Shown piece by piece: positions 1 through 12,111 of a stretch of 64,000 bases of DNA. Source of the stretch: Chiridota heheva (Eukaryota > Echinodermata > Holothuroidea > Apodida > Chiridotidae); NCBI GenBank assembly GCA_020152595.1, contig JAIGNY010001213.1, forward strand, positions 505,001 through 569,000, given 5' to 3'. The notes beneath the pieces were generated by a model. It saw only the letters and a program-made list of their open reading frames with translations, searched no databases and was not told the DNA's origin. How positions within the stretch are numbered: the first letter of the stretch is position 1; the number at the start of each line of letters is the position of its first letter. Made by a program: the position numbers and the translations under genes.

Positions 1-1305
1 TCAAAAATACGTCACATGACATATTTTCTTTACCGAAATACATTTTTACAATGGTATATCATAGTATAATGAATGCATTCTTCAGTTTCTTTGATACTAT
101 CCAGTCCCAAATGACCTTTAAAAGCATGTCAAGGCATTGAAAATTGTAAACATTCAATCAAAGACCACCCAATTGCAAATAACAAACACACATTGAGGTA
201 TTCATTCATTACATCACCCTTTTGGATATGTACTTGAGCTGTGACCATTTAGCGTGTACACGCTACATGCTCTCAAATCCTTGTAAACGTTTACTAAAGA
301 CTTCATTGCGAGTAATCGTTTTTCATAGTCTTGCCTTTGAAAATCAATATGATATCATTCATGATTTAAATCACACACACATTTGGCTGACAAAATTCCA
401 ATCAATGACTTTTTCAAACTGTAAACCTAATTAGCATAATCCTTTTTAAATGTGAGAATTACAAATGCACAGTAATCACCTATGAATGGGGATATCAAAT
501 TTGTACTTTGATTCCGCCGAAATCTGAGTAGGCTGACTTGTGAAATGCACCGCGAATGTGCAGCAGTAAACAGTGAAACTAACAATAGGCCATGATAAGG
601 CTTTAAATCCCACTCAATTAAGGCCAGTTTTACAAGTTGTTAAATCGACCAACAAACACACTGTCAAAATAATTAAATTGTGACAATCAGTACATTTAAA
701 TTCAAATATTACCTGATGAGTCAAATAAATTTTGGAAGAAAGAAAAAATATTGCAAAGTAAAGAAATTTAATAAGGTTTTGTTTGACAGAGCTGAAATTC
801 TAGGTGCTTTGCAAAGATGGCGGCCATTTTTTTTGAGACGACTGATATGGTCAGAACTTTCGCGGTGGGGGTGGCGTAGTTTTGAAATGTTTTACGGCAA
901 GGTATCATAGTATGCAAGATTTTCACAGTGAAAGCCCTAGCAAGTACGGCAAAAAAGTTACGCGATGTTTAGTTTAAATGACTTTATTTGAAAGAAAGTC
1001 ATCTGTTCTTTCTAAACTGAATTTCCTTGCACATTTTCCATACTGTAGAAGTAAACTTTTTATGATTTGGAAAGCAAAATTCCAGCGTCTTTTTGGGCAA
1101 TGGAGTCAGTACTTTTGCATTACTGGTTGTGCGATTGTTTTACTTAGCTTTGTAAATTTGGAGCAATTTTGGTGTAGTTCCGAAAATTATGGTTCTAAAC
1201 GTGTGTAAACGATACAGGCTTGCTTTTTTTGGCATGTACATCTTTACTAAAATCCCTAAACGTTCACAGTTTTAATATGTGCTGCGAATTAAATATCAAA
1301 TTCAT
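1..1305. other. AT-rich intergenic sequence, no gene seen
   Basis: No frame here has convincing coding character, and the short ORFs match no family I recognise. The only point of note is a YY1-like word at 813-830, listed separately. Confidence 0.5.
813..830 (+). promoter_or_regulatory. YY1-type motif AAAGATGGCGGCCATTTT
   Basis: The word contains the established YY1 core AAGATGGCGGC. A 17-bp identical copy lies at 54,552-54,568 in different flanking sequence. No gene start is visible nearby, so function is not shown. It could be part of a dispersed repeat. Confidence 0.3.
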
Positions 1306-1309
1306 CTTA

Positions 1310-3205
1310 TGGAATGTTTGTACTTAGTCCATCTGGACACGTTGCACAGGTTTCACTGCAGTAAACCCCATTTTTCTTGCATATCTTTAGGTCACAGTAC
1401 TCCATACATTTGTGATGTATTATCTTCAATATACAGGAGCTGGCTCGCTATCCATCCTCGCAGGCAACAAATGTTTGCATTGGATACTCCATCCCCAATC
1501 TTACGGTTTCAGTGCTACATTTTCTCCCCATACTTGAGTGTGCAGGTAAACTCTAAGAATGGTACCTGTCAGCATCATCCATTGGTGGAAGTCTTTTTAT
1601 GTCGACACTCTTGAAGCTCTTAGCAACCTTGTCCCCAAACAGCTTTCTCCTTGGACTATTCAAAGCTGTATCTCGTCTACCACACACACATGTACCAATG
1701 CTTTGACTTATCATTTCTGATTCCATCATGGCTAGCTGAGCTCGACATAAAACATTCGCACACAACCTTTGCCGATGCCCTAGAGTCCAGACGTGGTATC
1801 GCATCTACACACTGTAACACATGTAGAAATGGTAGGTACGTGCATAGACGGCTTTCCAAAGTTGCACATGTTGCCTGGATATTCCCGGTGGTCTCTTTAA
1901 TGCAATTACAAATGTCATCTTGTTATTGGCCATATTGACTGCTGCCAGAACAAAAAGCAGATCGGCATCGTCTACTGCATGGATGGTGTATTTACTCTCT
2001 TTCCAGATCTCATCCGATAGCTTATTTATAAATACCTGCTTATTTCCTTTGTTTTGCAAGAAACATTTTCTTTTCCATCTTACTGTCTTAATTACGAAGC
2101 AAATGGATGGCTAGTTTGACCTGATCGGAAAACTGCCCACGTCGTTGATGTGCTACAGTTTTAATAGTCACTTGTAGATATCCGTCGAACACAACAATCA
2201 GATAGATGTACTTTTTAACCATGTAAGAGCTGATGATGTTTGACCTGTGTGTCCATGGTAATTGTTGAAGAAGGGAGCCTCCATCCAAAATGTTGCTTTC
2301 TGCTTCAGTAACTGGGGTATCTTTACAGCGTTTGGAATTGGTATCTGCAAGTTTTGATTTCATGGCAGAGCTCAGCAGGCCTTGTTTTGTGAAGAGCGAT
2401 GATGGATACACAGACAGTTCTTATGTAAACACTTCATTCGATCAATTTCACTGTTGTTGGTGATTTTTGAAAGGTTGGAATAGGGACCGGCAGTTATTTC
2501 CTCTCCATCAGAAAACACCTTCACTTCATTACTCGCACTTGATTCTTTAATTTTCTTGAAGACATACTTTGTAACCTGCTTGCCTTCCATGCTGGCAATG
2601 ATGGGCTTGCCATACCTTCATCCATATGGACGTTGGACACACTTAAGGCAATGCCTGTTGATATGTCATACAGGTAATCACTCTTTTCAAACGGATCATG
2701 ACTTTCCAGTTGCTCAAGAATGATTGCTGATCTGCCATATCTCGTTGCTTTGTACTTGTACTAAGTTGAATCATATTCTTGTAGCTATTTAGCTTCTCCA
2801 TCTCATTGTTATCCTTGCATAATTAGGCATCATCAGTAGTCCCTTGTGTCTCATCCATCCCTCTTCCATGCGTGATTCCACTCTTGCTCTTTAGGGACCT
2901 CATTAAAACCTGCTCAATGATTAGATCTGTTGCCAAGGCATCCCATAATTGATTGCTTCGTCTGACAAACATTTTCATGCATAAACATTTGAAAAACTCT
3001 GAAGGTTTCTTTCCTCTAAATTCAGCATGTCCACTGCCCACTTGCTGCGAAGTAATGAAGCATTTCCTACAGGTAAAGCATTAAGTTGCCAGTGTATTGA
3101 GCCTTCAGTAAAATATGGGCACACATTGAACCAAGATGATAAGAAATAACCCATACAGGTGTCATCATGAGTCAGGCATAGGAACAGGGGGGTGCATACC
3201 CCCAA
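1310..3205 (-). pseudogene. Decayed repeat-type ORF: PIN-like core and Cys-rich C-terminus
   Basis: Read on the minus strand, several frames together give ordered blocks of a large uncharacterised protein that I recall as repetitive in marine invertebrate genomes. In N-to-C order: VRRSNQLWDALATDLIIEQV near 2,960-2,900; SLLQQLPWTHRSNIISSYMV and then IVVFDGY at 2,270-2,180; KQVFINKLSDEIW with TIHAVDDADLL at 2,040-1,960; RRKLFGDKVAKS and KRLPPMDDADRYHSLRVY at 1,660-1,550; and a Cys-rich end with CMEYCDLKIC, KKNGVYC and ETCATC at 1,420-1,330. The VFDGY and DADLL blocks suggest a PIN/FEN-like nuclease fold, which is inference. Frameshifts and stops separate the blocks, so it is not functional. A second, different member lies at 52,585-53,045 on the plus strand. 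The true function is unknown to me. Around 3,310-3,440 there are two degenerate copies of a ~54-bp unit, just upstream of this remnant. Confidence 0.6.
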
Positions 3206-3590
3206 TGTTGCAGTTACCTACATGGTACTCCCAATTAGGTAAATTTTTTAACCATTGAACCAGTGTTGTAGCATATCTTTGTGCCTCCCAATGAAGAACA
3301 TATTTGCAGCCCCACTTTACTTCACAGACAATTTCCCACCTGCTCAATATGTGTCCACTTTGTTTCACAAACAATGCCTTTGTATCTCCCCACCTGCACT
3401 ATTTGTACCCACTTTGTTCTACAAACGATGCCCTTGCAGATCCCTAACCTGCGCCTTCTGAAAATGGAGAGGTATGCAAAGTAAAGACATGTCCACCTTG
3501 GAACAAACAGGCAAATTTCAGGACAAAACATCTAATGTAGGTGGATGTTAAGACAAAAAACGATAATGATAATGATAGTAACAAAAATGA

Positions 3591-3639
<49 letters not shown>

Positions 3640-3671
3640 TGTAGTAGTAAAGTAGTAGTAGTAGTAGTAGT

Positions 3672-3750
<79 letters not shown>

Positions 3751-3832
3751 CAGCAGTAGTAACAATAACAATAATAACAATATTAACAATAATAATATTA
3801 TAATGATAATAATAATAATGATAATAATGATA
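3591..3832. repeat. TAG/AAT compound microsatellite
   Basis: Runs of TAG, twice interrupted by single-base slips, pass into AAT/ATA-type triplets. On the minus strand the run reads as poly-Leu or poly-Thr, an artefact of the triplet repeat. A similar compound TAA/TAG array follows the L2/CR1-like LINE at 48.4 kb. Confidence 0.97.
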
Positions 3833-4869
3833 GACCTAATAACTTTTAAGAAATTACATTTAGCTAAGTATTTGTTCATATGTATTAGATTTAATTTATT
3901 TACATCTAACAAATTGAAACAATTAACAAATTTCTTTCTTTCAAGATTTACTTCAAGCATTGTCTTAAGTATATTAATCTTTATACACACATTACCAATA
4001 CAAATAGTTACTGTATGTGTTTTTTGTAAATAGAATGAGGAAAACAAAACTATTGCTACCTACCCCATTTTGTCTCCATACCGCTATACCCACACTTGGC
4101 AAAAAATGTTATTCATTTTATTTACTTACGAAAAAATGCATGCTGATATACTGTACCTATGTTCTTTCATATTTCTTTGTGATTCATTCCACACTTTTTT
4201 TTATAAGTAATGTTGATAACGGTACGCACTTGTATGTAGATTTTATTTGTAAAGCATTTGAAATCATTATATTTTCAAATAAAATGACAACAAAATACTA
4301 CTACTCCCTCTTGATATAGTCACACATTGTATCCTATAAAGCAGCTTTGCCCCATTATTACATAGAGGAAAGGGTACGCGATCGATATGTCTTGTCAAGA
4401 CATGTTTGTCAGTCTGCTACGGTTGTATTATGATGTCACAAGATGCCTCAAGTGTGTTTTCTATATGCCTGAAAGTGGAAACTAATAAGACTCATCCGGA
4501 ATTCCTGAGACCACAACTTGCTCTCCATTACTACATTTAGAATTTCAAAACGTTGCACTTTTGCTTCTCCATACCCCAAACCGGTGTTCATTTGTTTATA
4601 TCACACTTAATTGATGCAGAATAATCATTTAAAAAAAATTTAAATGGTGTAAAACACTCAGTTTTTAACGGTTTTTGATTGATGTTGATGGGCAAACCTG
4701 CACCCTCTTCATTCCAACCCCTGGACATTTGGTTCACGCAACGCAACCCATGCACTTGCAAATACACCAATTACTTGTCCTAAGTGACCACATAACCTCC
4801 GCCATTACCCATCCTTTCAATCTTCCCTTCTTCAACATATCCATATGTATCCTTATTGCCATGTGGAAT
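3833..4869. other. AT-rich intergenic sequence, no gene seen
   Basis: Short ORFs occur on both strands but none resembles a known family, and I saw no inverted-repeat ends. Confidence 0.45.
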
Positions 4870-5382
4870 CCTCATTCCTTACACAAAATATACAATTTTG
4901 CTTTTGCTACAACAACAAAATACAGAACAAAACAAATTCCAAATTATTGAAAAAATACATACACATTCAAACATATATACTTGACAAAAAAAGAAAAATT
5001 CTTTATTTACTTACGACAAAAATATACACAACACAAAAAAAAAAAACCCACCTCTAGTATAAAAAAAAAATATACTCTGCACAAAAATTTAAATTTCCAT
5101 TGACAACCACAAAAATACACAAAACTTAAAAATACAAATTCACATTAATATAAAAGTACATTTTACAGGCCTAGCTACAAAACAAAAACAACAACATTAA
5201 AAAAGCACATTTACTACAAAAATTATACATACCAAACACAAAAATGAAAATCTAACATTAACTACAAAAATATATATACACAACAATAGAAATTTAAATT
5301 TCACATTTACTACAAAAAATATACAAACCTCAAAATAACATTTTGCATTTACTACAGCAGAAATATACACAAAACAAAAGCA
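4870..5382. repeat. Diverged AT-rich tandem repeat, left block
   Basis: A unit of roughly 55-60 bp recurs with strong divergence. It is built around TTTACTACAA, AAAATATACACAA and AAATTTAAATTTCA. The same sequence type resumes at 7,160, so the LINE between them appears to have inserted into a once continuous array. Confidence 0.6.
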
Positions 5383-5898
5383 AACTGGGGAAGGACAGCA
5401 CTGACCCCTCCAGCTACTGCCCCATTGCCCTCACCTACTGTCTCTGTAAAATTATGGAAAGGATCATTAACCAGAGACTAAACTGGTTCCTTGAGACCAA
5501 CAGAATCCTCTCCCCTGACCAAAGCGGCTTCGGAAAGCGTCGCAATACCTGGACCAGTTAATCATGCTCGACACTGCTATCCGGGAATCCTTTGCAAAAA
5601 AGGAACACCTCATTGCCATCTTTTTCGACTTTGAGAAAGCTTTTGACACTACTTGGAAATACGGCATTACCAGCAACTTCACACCATTGGACTCAGAGGC
5701 CACCTTCCCATCTTTATTCAAAGCTTCCTCTCACCCAGGCAGTTCCAAGTTTGTATCGGCCAAACCATCTCAAACCCCAACCCCTAAGAAGAGGGCATCC
5801 CCCTAGGTAGCATCCTCTCTCCTACTCTCTTCAACCTGAGCATTAATAACATCACAGACAACCTTGGCCCCATCAACATTAGAAATGGCTTTGCTTAA
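5383..5898 (+). mobile_element. I-type LINE, reverse transcriptase fragment (5' part)
   Basis: The translation gives the RT fingers and motif A region: DPSSYCPIALTYCLCKIMER, SPDQSGFGK, then IAIFFDFEKAFDTTWKYGI, broken by one stop and frameshifts. The frame after 5,800 supplies the GVPQGS-type block (EGIPLGSILSPTLFNL) and ends at NGFA. It is the same family as the larger copy at 45,156-47,785. The element is 5'-truncated, since no endonuclease domain precedes it. The coding strand is C-rich and G-poor, unlike its AT-rich surroundings. Confidence 0.8.
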
Positions 5899-6275
5899 AA
5901 CCAGGAACATCTCAACCGGCCCTCAAATGGAGCAGGGCCCGTGTTGGAGTACAAGTTATATATTTCTTTGTTTTTCAAACCACAAAACATTATACATGTT
6001 TCACCTCTCCAAGGCTCCTTCAAGATAACAACTACTCCCACTGGTGTTATGTGGTATTGGTAGTGACACACATCTGAATATAATGGCAATCCTTTGTAAT
6101 ATAAGTAGTAACTGTATTCAATGTTTGTCTTTGCTGCTGGGGAAAGGTGAAATGAACTATGAGCATATAACTATTTATACCTCAATGTTATGATGCAAAG
6201 TTAATCTTGTGAAATGATGTGGTTAGTTTGTTGCTTCAAAATTGCAGGCCAAATTTTTAAGCCGTACCTTTACTA
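5899..6275. other. 377-bp insertion inside the LINE RT domain
   Basis: LINE coding stops after NGFA and resumes at 6,276 with KCALYMDDF. The larger copy near 46 kb has no comparable gap before its VDDF box. The inserted sequence is AT-rich and codes for nothing recognisable. I could not define clean inverted repeats or a target duplication. Confidence 0.6.
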
Positions 6276-7150
6276 ATGAAATGTGCTCTCTATATGGACG
6301 ACTTCACCATCTTCTACTCCTCCCCTAGCTTTTCTCTTGTTAAAAATAGGCTCCAACTTAGCCTCAACCAGCTGCAAGACTGGTGCAACAATAATGGTTT
6401 TAAATTATCCAAAGACGACAGTTTGCATGCACTTCTGTCATTTCAACGACCTCCACCCCAACCCGAACCTTGTGCTCAATGGCAATTGCAGCCCTAAAGT
6501 TGACCACACTAAGTTCATGGGCTTAGCCCTAGACCCTCAAGCTCTATTAAAAGCAGCACATCTCCAATATGAAACAGAGCTGCAATAGCTCCCTCAACTT
6601 TCTCCGCCTCCAATACTACTTGTGTGCGAACCCCTATGCTCTCCTCAAAATCTTTAAGCTCACTTTTCGTGCCAAGCTCGACTATGGCAATATTGTCTAC
6701 ATTCACATTACCCGCCTTAGAATAGGTCACACCCACCTCACTCCTCCCACCTCCTGATTGCCTTCCTCACCCCTCTGCAACAATTGCCATTGCACCCTCA
6801 CAGTCCACCACGTCCTCCTTGTTTGCCCCCTGTATAACCTTCCCAGAGCTTCCCTCGCTCCCTCAACTCAATAACCGAGATCTTCCAGAAAACCCCTCCG
6901 GATAAAATTATCTCCTTCCTTCATCATGCTTCCCTCTACAACCATATTTAGTCCTCCTCTCCGCCTCTCTCTATTTTTTTCCTTTACCCATGCACTTCCT
7001 CTCTCGATCCCAGCTTTCTGGCTTTTAGTTTCTATGTTTTCTCAATTTCCCCTTGTTTTCTTTCCTTCTTACCTCTGGAATGATCTAACCTCTCAGGCAC
7101 AATTGTACTGTTGCTGTCGTGATGTCGTTAAGCCCTCTAACAAACAAACA
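6276..7150 (+). mobile_element. I-type LINE, YMDD box to 3' end
   Basis: This continues the element starting at 5,383. It has the RT catalytic box CALYMDDFTIFYSSPSF, then RLQLSLNQLQDWCNNNGFKL, a KFMGLALD-type block, and after frameshifts FRAKLDYGNIVY. The RNase H region seen in the sister copy is not recognisable here, so an internal deletion is likely. The 3' end, GTCGTGATGTCGTTAAGCCC followed by AACAAACAAACAA, matches the 3' end of the copy ending at 47,785. Confidence 0.75.
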
Positions 7151-7154
7151 ATAC

Positions 7155-7350
7155 AATTTCATGTTTACTTTAATATGAAAAAATCCCCAAAAAGAAGAAA
7201 ATATACAGAAAACAAAATTTAAACTTCATTTGCTATATACTACAACAAAAATGTATTGACAAGATACAAAAAAAATAAAAGTATTTACCACAACAGAAAC
7301 ACATGTATCGTACTTTCACTGCAATACAAATATACACATTTATACAAATA
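7155..7350. repeat. Diverged AT-rich tandem repeat, right block
   Basis: This resumes the motif family of 4,870-5,382 (ACTACAACAAAAATG, AAAATATACAGAAAACAAAA, AAATTTAAACTTCA) immediately after the LINE tail. Confidence 0.55.
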
Positions 7351-9620
7351 AACAATATTACCATCATACATTTTCTACATGAGAGTTGTATACACTGATA
7401 GCAATAATGAGTTATACATTTGATTCATAACATGAATAAGAAATTGAGGATAATCAATGAAACTAATGCTTGACTTATTGACCCAGTTGTATCCGATTGG
7501 AAAGACGGGTAGCACCTGCACAATCCCTTACCTATAAGCCAACCTGACTCGCTAGCCCTGCATATCATGTTCCCTTAGGGGTGCATACTTCTGTTATTAC
7601 CACATCCATCCAAGCGCCCCTTCAAGCTATCTACAGATATCCTCGGGCACTGTGGAATCCTCCATGCTTTGGTAATGCCCGATATGACCAAATGTTCCTC
7701 ATCTCAACATGGTGGTATAACAGAAGTCTATTGCCCCTGGACACATTGTCACCCTATTTGGCACCTCTGGACTTAACCGGGTATCTGATCATCTGTTAGG
7801 GTGGCGCTAGACCCGTTTCACCTGTCGGCGCGCCACCGTGCCACAACAAAATGCGGTGCAAAAACTACATAATATACTACTCATGGCAGATCAAGGTCAC
7901 AATAACAATCCAATTTAAAACTAAACCAAAATTTGTCACATTTGATTTCATTATTTTGTTTTATAAGCTTGCAAAACTTGATATTGGATTCAATCAAATT
8001 GACATCAGTCAGTTGATTTTACAGATTTGCCAATGTTGCAAATATGGTAAATGTTACTAAAAATAGATTTAAGTTTCATTAGTAAAATTTGGATATTTGT
8101 AAATATAGTGTGATGAAATAAAAAAATTTAGAAAGATTCTTCAGCAAATTTGATTTGGGCTGATTTGAATAATTGTTCTCACAATCGTTACTTTAGATGG
8201 CATAGGGTCACAGAAAATAATGTAATTCAAAACTAAACCCATTTTGGTAGAATAGTTTCATCATCGTTTTTCATATAAGATTGCAAAATTTTGTTATTGC
8301 ATTGCATGAAATACATAAATCAATTGATGTTATCAAAACTACTGGTGAGTTTTGCTCTAATGAGAAGACAGAATGCACATCAGTATAACATCAAAGCGCT
8401 CAACTTCTCATCACTGTTGACACTTTCCATTAGTGCTGATGAAGCCCAAACCGCCAAAAGCAGTGCACTAAAACAATACCGGTCACTTTTCAACTGCTTT
8501 CCCCTTGATAGATTTGCTTGAAATTTTATACAATCGTCACGTTCGGTGAGACGCGAGGTTTAGATTTTGAAGAATTTCATGATTATTTTCTTGATATTAA
8601 GCAAAGTAAGTAGGTTTTTTGTCATTTGTTTGTGTTTAAACTACACTGCTTGTGTTTATAGTATGTGCATTTATAGGTATGTATGTCAATTTTTGTGTTT
8701 GTCTTGATTTATGGTGGTTATTGGAGATGATCAGATAAGTTATAGTCTATTTCTAGCTGGTTTAATTTGGTAAACTCTCTGGTTAAGTTGCAGGAAAACA
8801 GAGAAAAGTACATTGTATGAATAGAGAGGGGCTATTTCAATATGCAAGAACAAAAGATCAAAAGGGGGTATACAAGTATATAACATCCATTACATCTGCC
8901 TGAGCTGCATTTAACATACTTGAAAATCATTGCTTTATAAAACGATTTACATAAATGGAAGTAAATTATGCTTTGAAATAAGGTTGTGAGTTCATAGTTC
9001 AAGAGTTCATAAATATTGCTTAGTCTGTCTTGGGCATTATCCTACATATACACCAAAATCAGTGCATTCCGTATTTCCCTTTATCATAAAGACCAAAGAT
9101 TGATCTGCATCAAAGCAAGAAAAACAATATTTCATGTGTGATTTATTTTCTCGTACAGTTCGTAATGTAAATATCTCTTATCATCTAATTTGTGGGTGGT
9201 AAGAAAAGACATTTTTTGTGTGGCCTCTTGCATTTAAGAGTAAACTTGCATTTAACTACATGAACATCCCTGCAGATATTATTCCTAATTTGGTTATGGG
9301 GGAAGGAAATACTATTATTTGGACTTTTCAGCTTCATCAGTGTATGTTAGCTACATGTATATGCCACATGATTGAGGAACTTTATATGGTTAAAGGCCAG
9401 ATATCATGTTAGCATGGATACTGTGGAGATAAGACATTTATACAATACAATCCAACATTTGCGATTGTTCGAATCCCTAGTGTGATTCAGGAGGAAATCC
9501 CCAGTGGGGGTCCAGGTGGCAGCCCCTGAAGATCCTCAATTTGAGCATTTTCTAGGGTTAATTTTGGGCCTTTCTAAGACTCAGTTAAGAGGATTTTTGA
9601 GGACCATGAATGTTTTCTTC
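7351..9620. other. Non-coding sequence with diverged internal repeats
   Basis: No gene is supported. A stretch of ~110 bp at 7,905-8,020 is repeated with divergence at 8,217-8,335; both contain a TTxAAAACTAAACC core and a TTGCAAAA core. A 17-25 bp imperfect inverted repeat (ACTTCTGTTATTACCAC at 7,588 and its complement near 7,713-7,730) could form a ~170-bp hairpin in a locally GC-richer patch. Sequence at 9,470-9,610 recurs as a diverged direct repeat at 10,415-10,570. Confidence 0.5.
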
Positions 9621-9624
9621 ATCC

Positions 9625-10290
9625 AGAAAAAGTCACTATGTTATGCATAGGCCACACTTGAAATGGCAACCATAGGGTCATTAGTGCTAGGCTGCATAGG
9701 AAAAACCTCAATTTTGTTGATTTTTTCTTCTTATTTAAAAACTCTTGCATATTCGTTCCTGAAACTCTTAACAATTGCAAGATAAATTCATTAACAATCT
9801 AATCTATTCAAAACCGGCCTCCTTGATTGCAAAATTGGAGGAAATTTGAAACACTTTTTGAGGCACTAAAAATAAAAATCCAGTTGTTTTTATTACCAAA
9901 ATGAATCTAAATCACACTAGTTACATCTGATTACGAAGAAATATGAAATTTGGGATGAAAACAACCATCCAAAAATATTGTGATTGAATCATTTATCAAT
10001 GAGATATCTCAATGGTTTTGATAAAAGCTGCAAACAAATGGCTGTTTTAGTTCTACAAGGCGTCCAGAATAGCTTCAAATTATCCCCGATTTTAAACCGG
10101 AGGAAAGCTTTTAAATATTTTTTGTAGGGAATGGATTGTTAACAAAATTATCTTGTAATTGTTAAGAGTTTCATGACCAGGGATGCCAGAGTTATTAAAT
10201 AAGAAGACAAAATCATATTCAGCCTAACACTATGGTTGCCATTTCAAGTCTGGCCTATGCCGCAACCTCACTTTTCTTCAGGATTGATGT
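9625..10290. mobile_element. Foldback (long inverted repeat) element
   Basis: The arms at about 9,625-9,845 and 10,075-10,290 are inverted copies. The left arm has CTTGAAATGGCAACCATAG, CTTCTTATTTAA, AACTCTTAACAATT and CAAGATAA in that order. The right arm has the reverse complements in reverse order. The loop is about 230 bp. Arm divergence is substantial, so the copy is old. No ORF is present. The element lies between the two direct repeats at 9,470-9,610 and 10,415-10,570. Confidence 0.75.
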
Positions 10291-10414
10291 CCATTGGTGG
10301 AGGAAGGCAAGTGTTTGGAAAATCTAACAGCATGTGTAGAATCTTGGAATCGACTGGTGCAAGAATATTTTCAAAAATTGGGAGATAGTGAGTGGCCTGG
10401 AGTCTAGGGCTGTT

Positions 10415-10570
10415 AAAGGAATCCTAGTGGGGGCTTAGGGGCAAAGTTATAATAGAGGATCAGGGGACGAAGTCCTTGAAAATTCCTTAATTTTAGCATA
10501 ATCATAGGTAATTCTTGACATTTCTAAGACTTGGCAAGACTTTTGAGGACCCTGAAAGGTTTATAAGGAG
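10415..10570. repeat. Direct repeat of 9,470-9,610
   Basis: Shared words in the same order include CAGTGGGGG/TAGTGGGGG, TTTCTAAGACT and TTTTGAGGACC. Together with the left copy it brackets the foldback element. Confidence 0.55.
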
Positions 10571-10683
10571 TGGAAGGGCATACATTTCTGTAGGTACCAG
10601 CAGCCTTATAATGTCATTAGTCCTTATGCTATAATTTCATAGCTTACATCCTATTTACAACATTGATACTTAATACAATCTAT

Positions 10684-12111
10684 TCATTCACATGGCATAG
10701 CGAAGAAGCACTGCCTTTTTTCATTGCTTCTAATAAATAAACTTGCTAACTCCCTTGTCACAAGTTTGTCTGATTCCTCTTGGTCAATATTCACAAGCAT
10801 TGCATCGTTCAAGTGCTTCTGTGTTGGTGGAGCGCATATATGTTTGTATTGGCCTAAGAGTGGAAAAAGATCTTTCTCCTGAGATTGTAGTGACTGGTAG
10901 GGTGAGGAATATATGCAACAGGTGACTGGTAGGGTGAGGAATATATGCAACAGGTGACTGGTAGGGTGAGTGAGATTGTAGTGACTGGTAGGGTGAGGAA
11001 TATATGCAACAGGTGACTGGTAGGGTGAGGAATATATGCAACAGGTGACTGGTAGGGTGAGGAATATATGCAACAGGTGACTGGTAGGGTGAGGAATATA
11101 CGCATATGCAACAGGTGACTGGTAGGGTGAGGAATATACGCACCAGGTGACTGGTAGGGTGAGGAATATACGCACCAGGTGACTGGTAGGGTGAGGAATA
11201 TATGCACCAGGTGACTGGTAGGGTGAGGAATATACACACCAGGTGACTGGTAGGGTGAGGAATATGACGCATCAGGTGACTTGTAGGGTGAGGAATATAC
11301 GCAACAGGTGGCTAATAGGGTGAGGGTATATGACTGGTAGGGTGAGGAATATATGCACCAGGTGACATATGCAACAGGTGACAGGTGACTGGTATGGTGA
11401 GGGCAACAGGTGACTGGTAGGGTGAGGAATATATGCAACAGGTGACTGGTAGGGTGAGGAATATATGACTGGTAGGGTGAGGAATATAACAGGTGACTGG
11501 TAGGTGACTGTAGGGTGAGGAATATATGCAACAGGTGACTGGTAGGGTGAGGAATATATGCAACAGGTGACTGGTAGGGTGAGGAATATACGCAACAGGT
11601 GACTGGTAGGGTGGGCATATACGCAACAGGTGACTGATAGGGTGAGGAATATACGCAACAGGTGACTGATAGGGTGAGGAATATACGCAACAGCGTATCT
11701 ACTTCACTGAACATGATTGGTGCCATTGGAACAACAGAAAGCATGTCAGCCACAATACAAATTTTTGTCACCTTAAAGTGTTCCAGACTGCTTTGTGTCC
11801 TTGCAGCTTTCATTAGATCTTGGAGCATCTGTATCTGCCTTTCTAACTTCCTAGGGTTCAGGTCTTTAGCAAACATCTTCTCCACCGCAGCTGGACAAGT
11901 AAATGCTACCGTCGTTATCTGCATTGAATGCTTCAAAAAGCATCTTCTCCACAGCATGTGGAAGTTCATGTAACCTCTGATTAAACCTTTTCGTGATTTC
12001 ACCATTGATGCAATTCCAGTATTTTAAAGTAGAGATGACAGTGGTAAGATTTTGGGTTTTCATGCATACAGTATGTGGCAGGCTCCCGTCATCAATTTCC
12101 TTGGAGCACAT
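10684..12111 (-). pseudogene. hAT transposase C-terminal fragment split by a minisatellite
   Basis: The minus strand encodes the C-terminal part of a hAT-superfamily transposase of the ZMYM/P52rIPK-like type. Upstream blocks are ITKRFNQRLHELPHAVEKML (about 12,010-11,950), MLQDLMKAARTQSSLEHFKV and FSEVDTLLRIFLTL. The dimerisation domain then continues at 10,900 with LPVTTISGERSFSTLR and PIQTYMRSTNTEA. After a one-base frameshift it ends with LNDAMLVNIDQEESDKLVTR and a stop near 10,684. Between FSEVDTLLRIFLTL and LPVTTISGERSF lies an 804-bp 32-bp array that itself encodes LRIFLTLPVT over and over. The catalytic N-terminal half is absent and frameshifts are present, so it cannot transpose. Confidence 0.85.
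10890..11693. repeat. 32-bp minisatellite grown from hAT transposase codons
   Basis: There are about 25 copies, some truncated, of a 32-bp unit with core GTGACTGGTAGGGTGAGGAA, then TATACGCAACAG. On the minus strand one frame of the unit reads LRIFLTLPVT, the conserved start of the hAT dimerisation domain present once on each side. Because 32 is not a multiple of 3, three units give a 32-residue super-period, which explains the overlapping ORFs of up to 383 residues. Confidence 0.95.

Noticed and set aside
3532-4047. 171-residue ORF rich in Leu and Thr
   Set aside because: Microsatellite TAG/AAT translation.
10854-12005. 383-residue minus-strand ORF as one protein
   Set aside because: Only its N-terminal part is transposase; the rest is the 32-bp array read in a 32-residue super-period.
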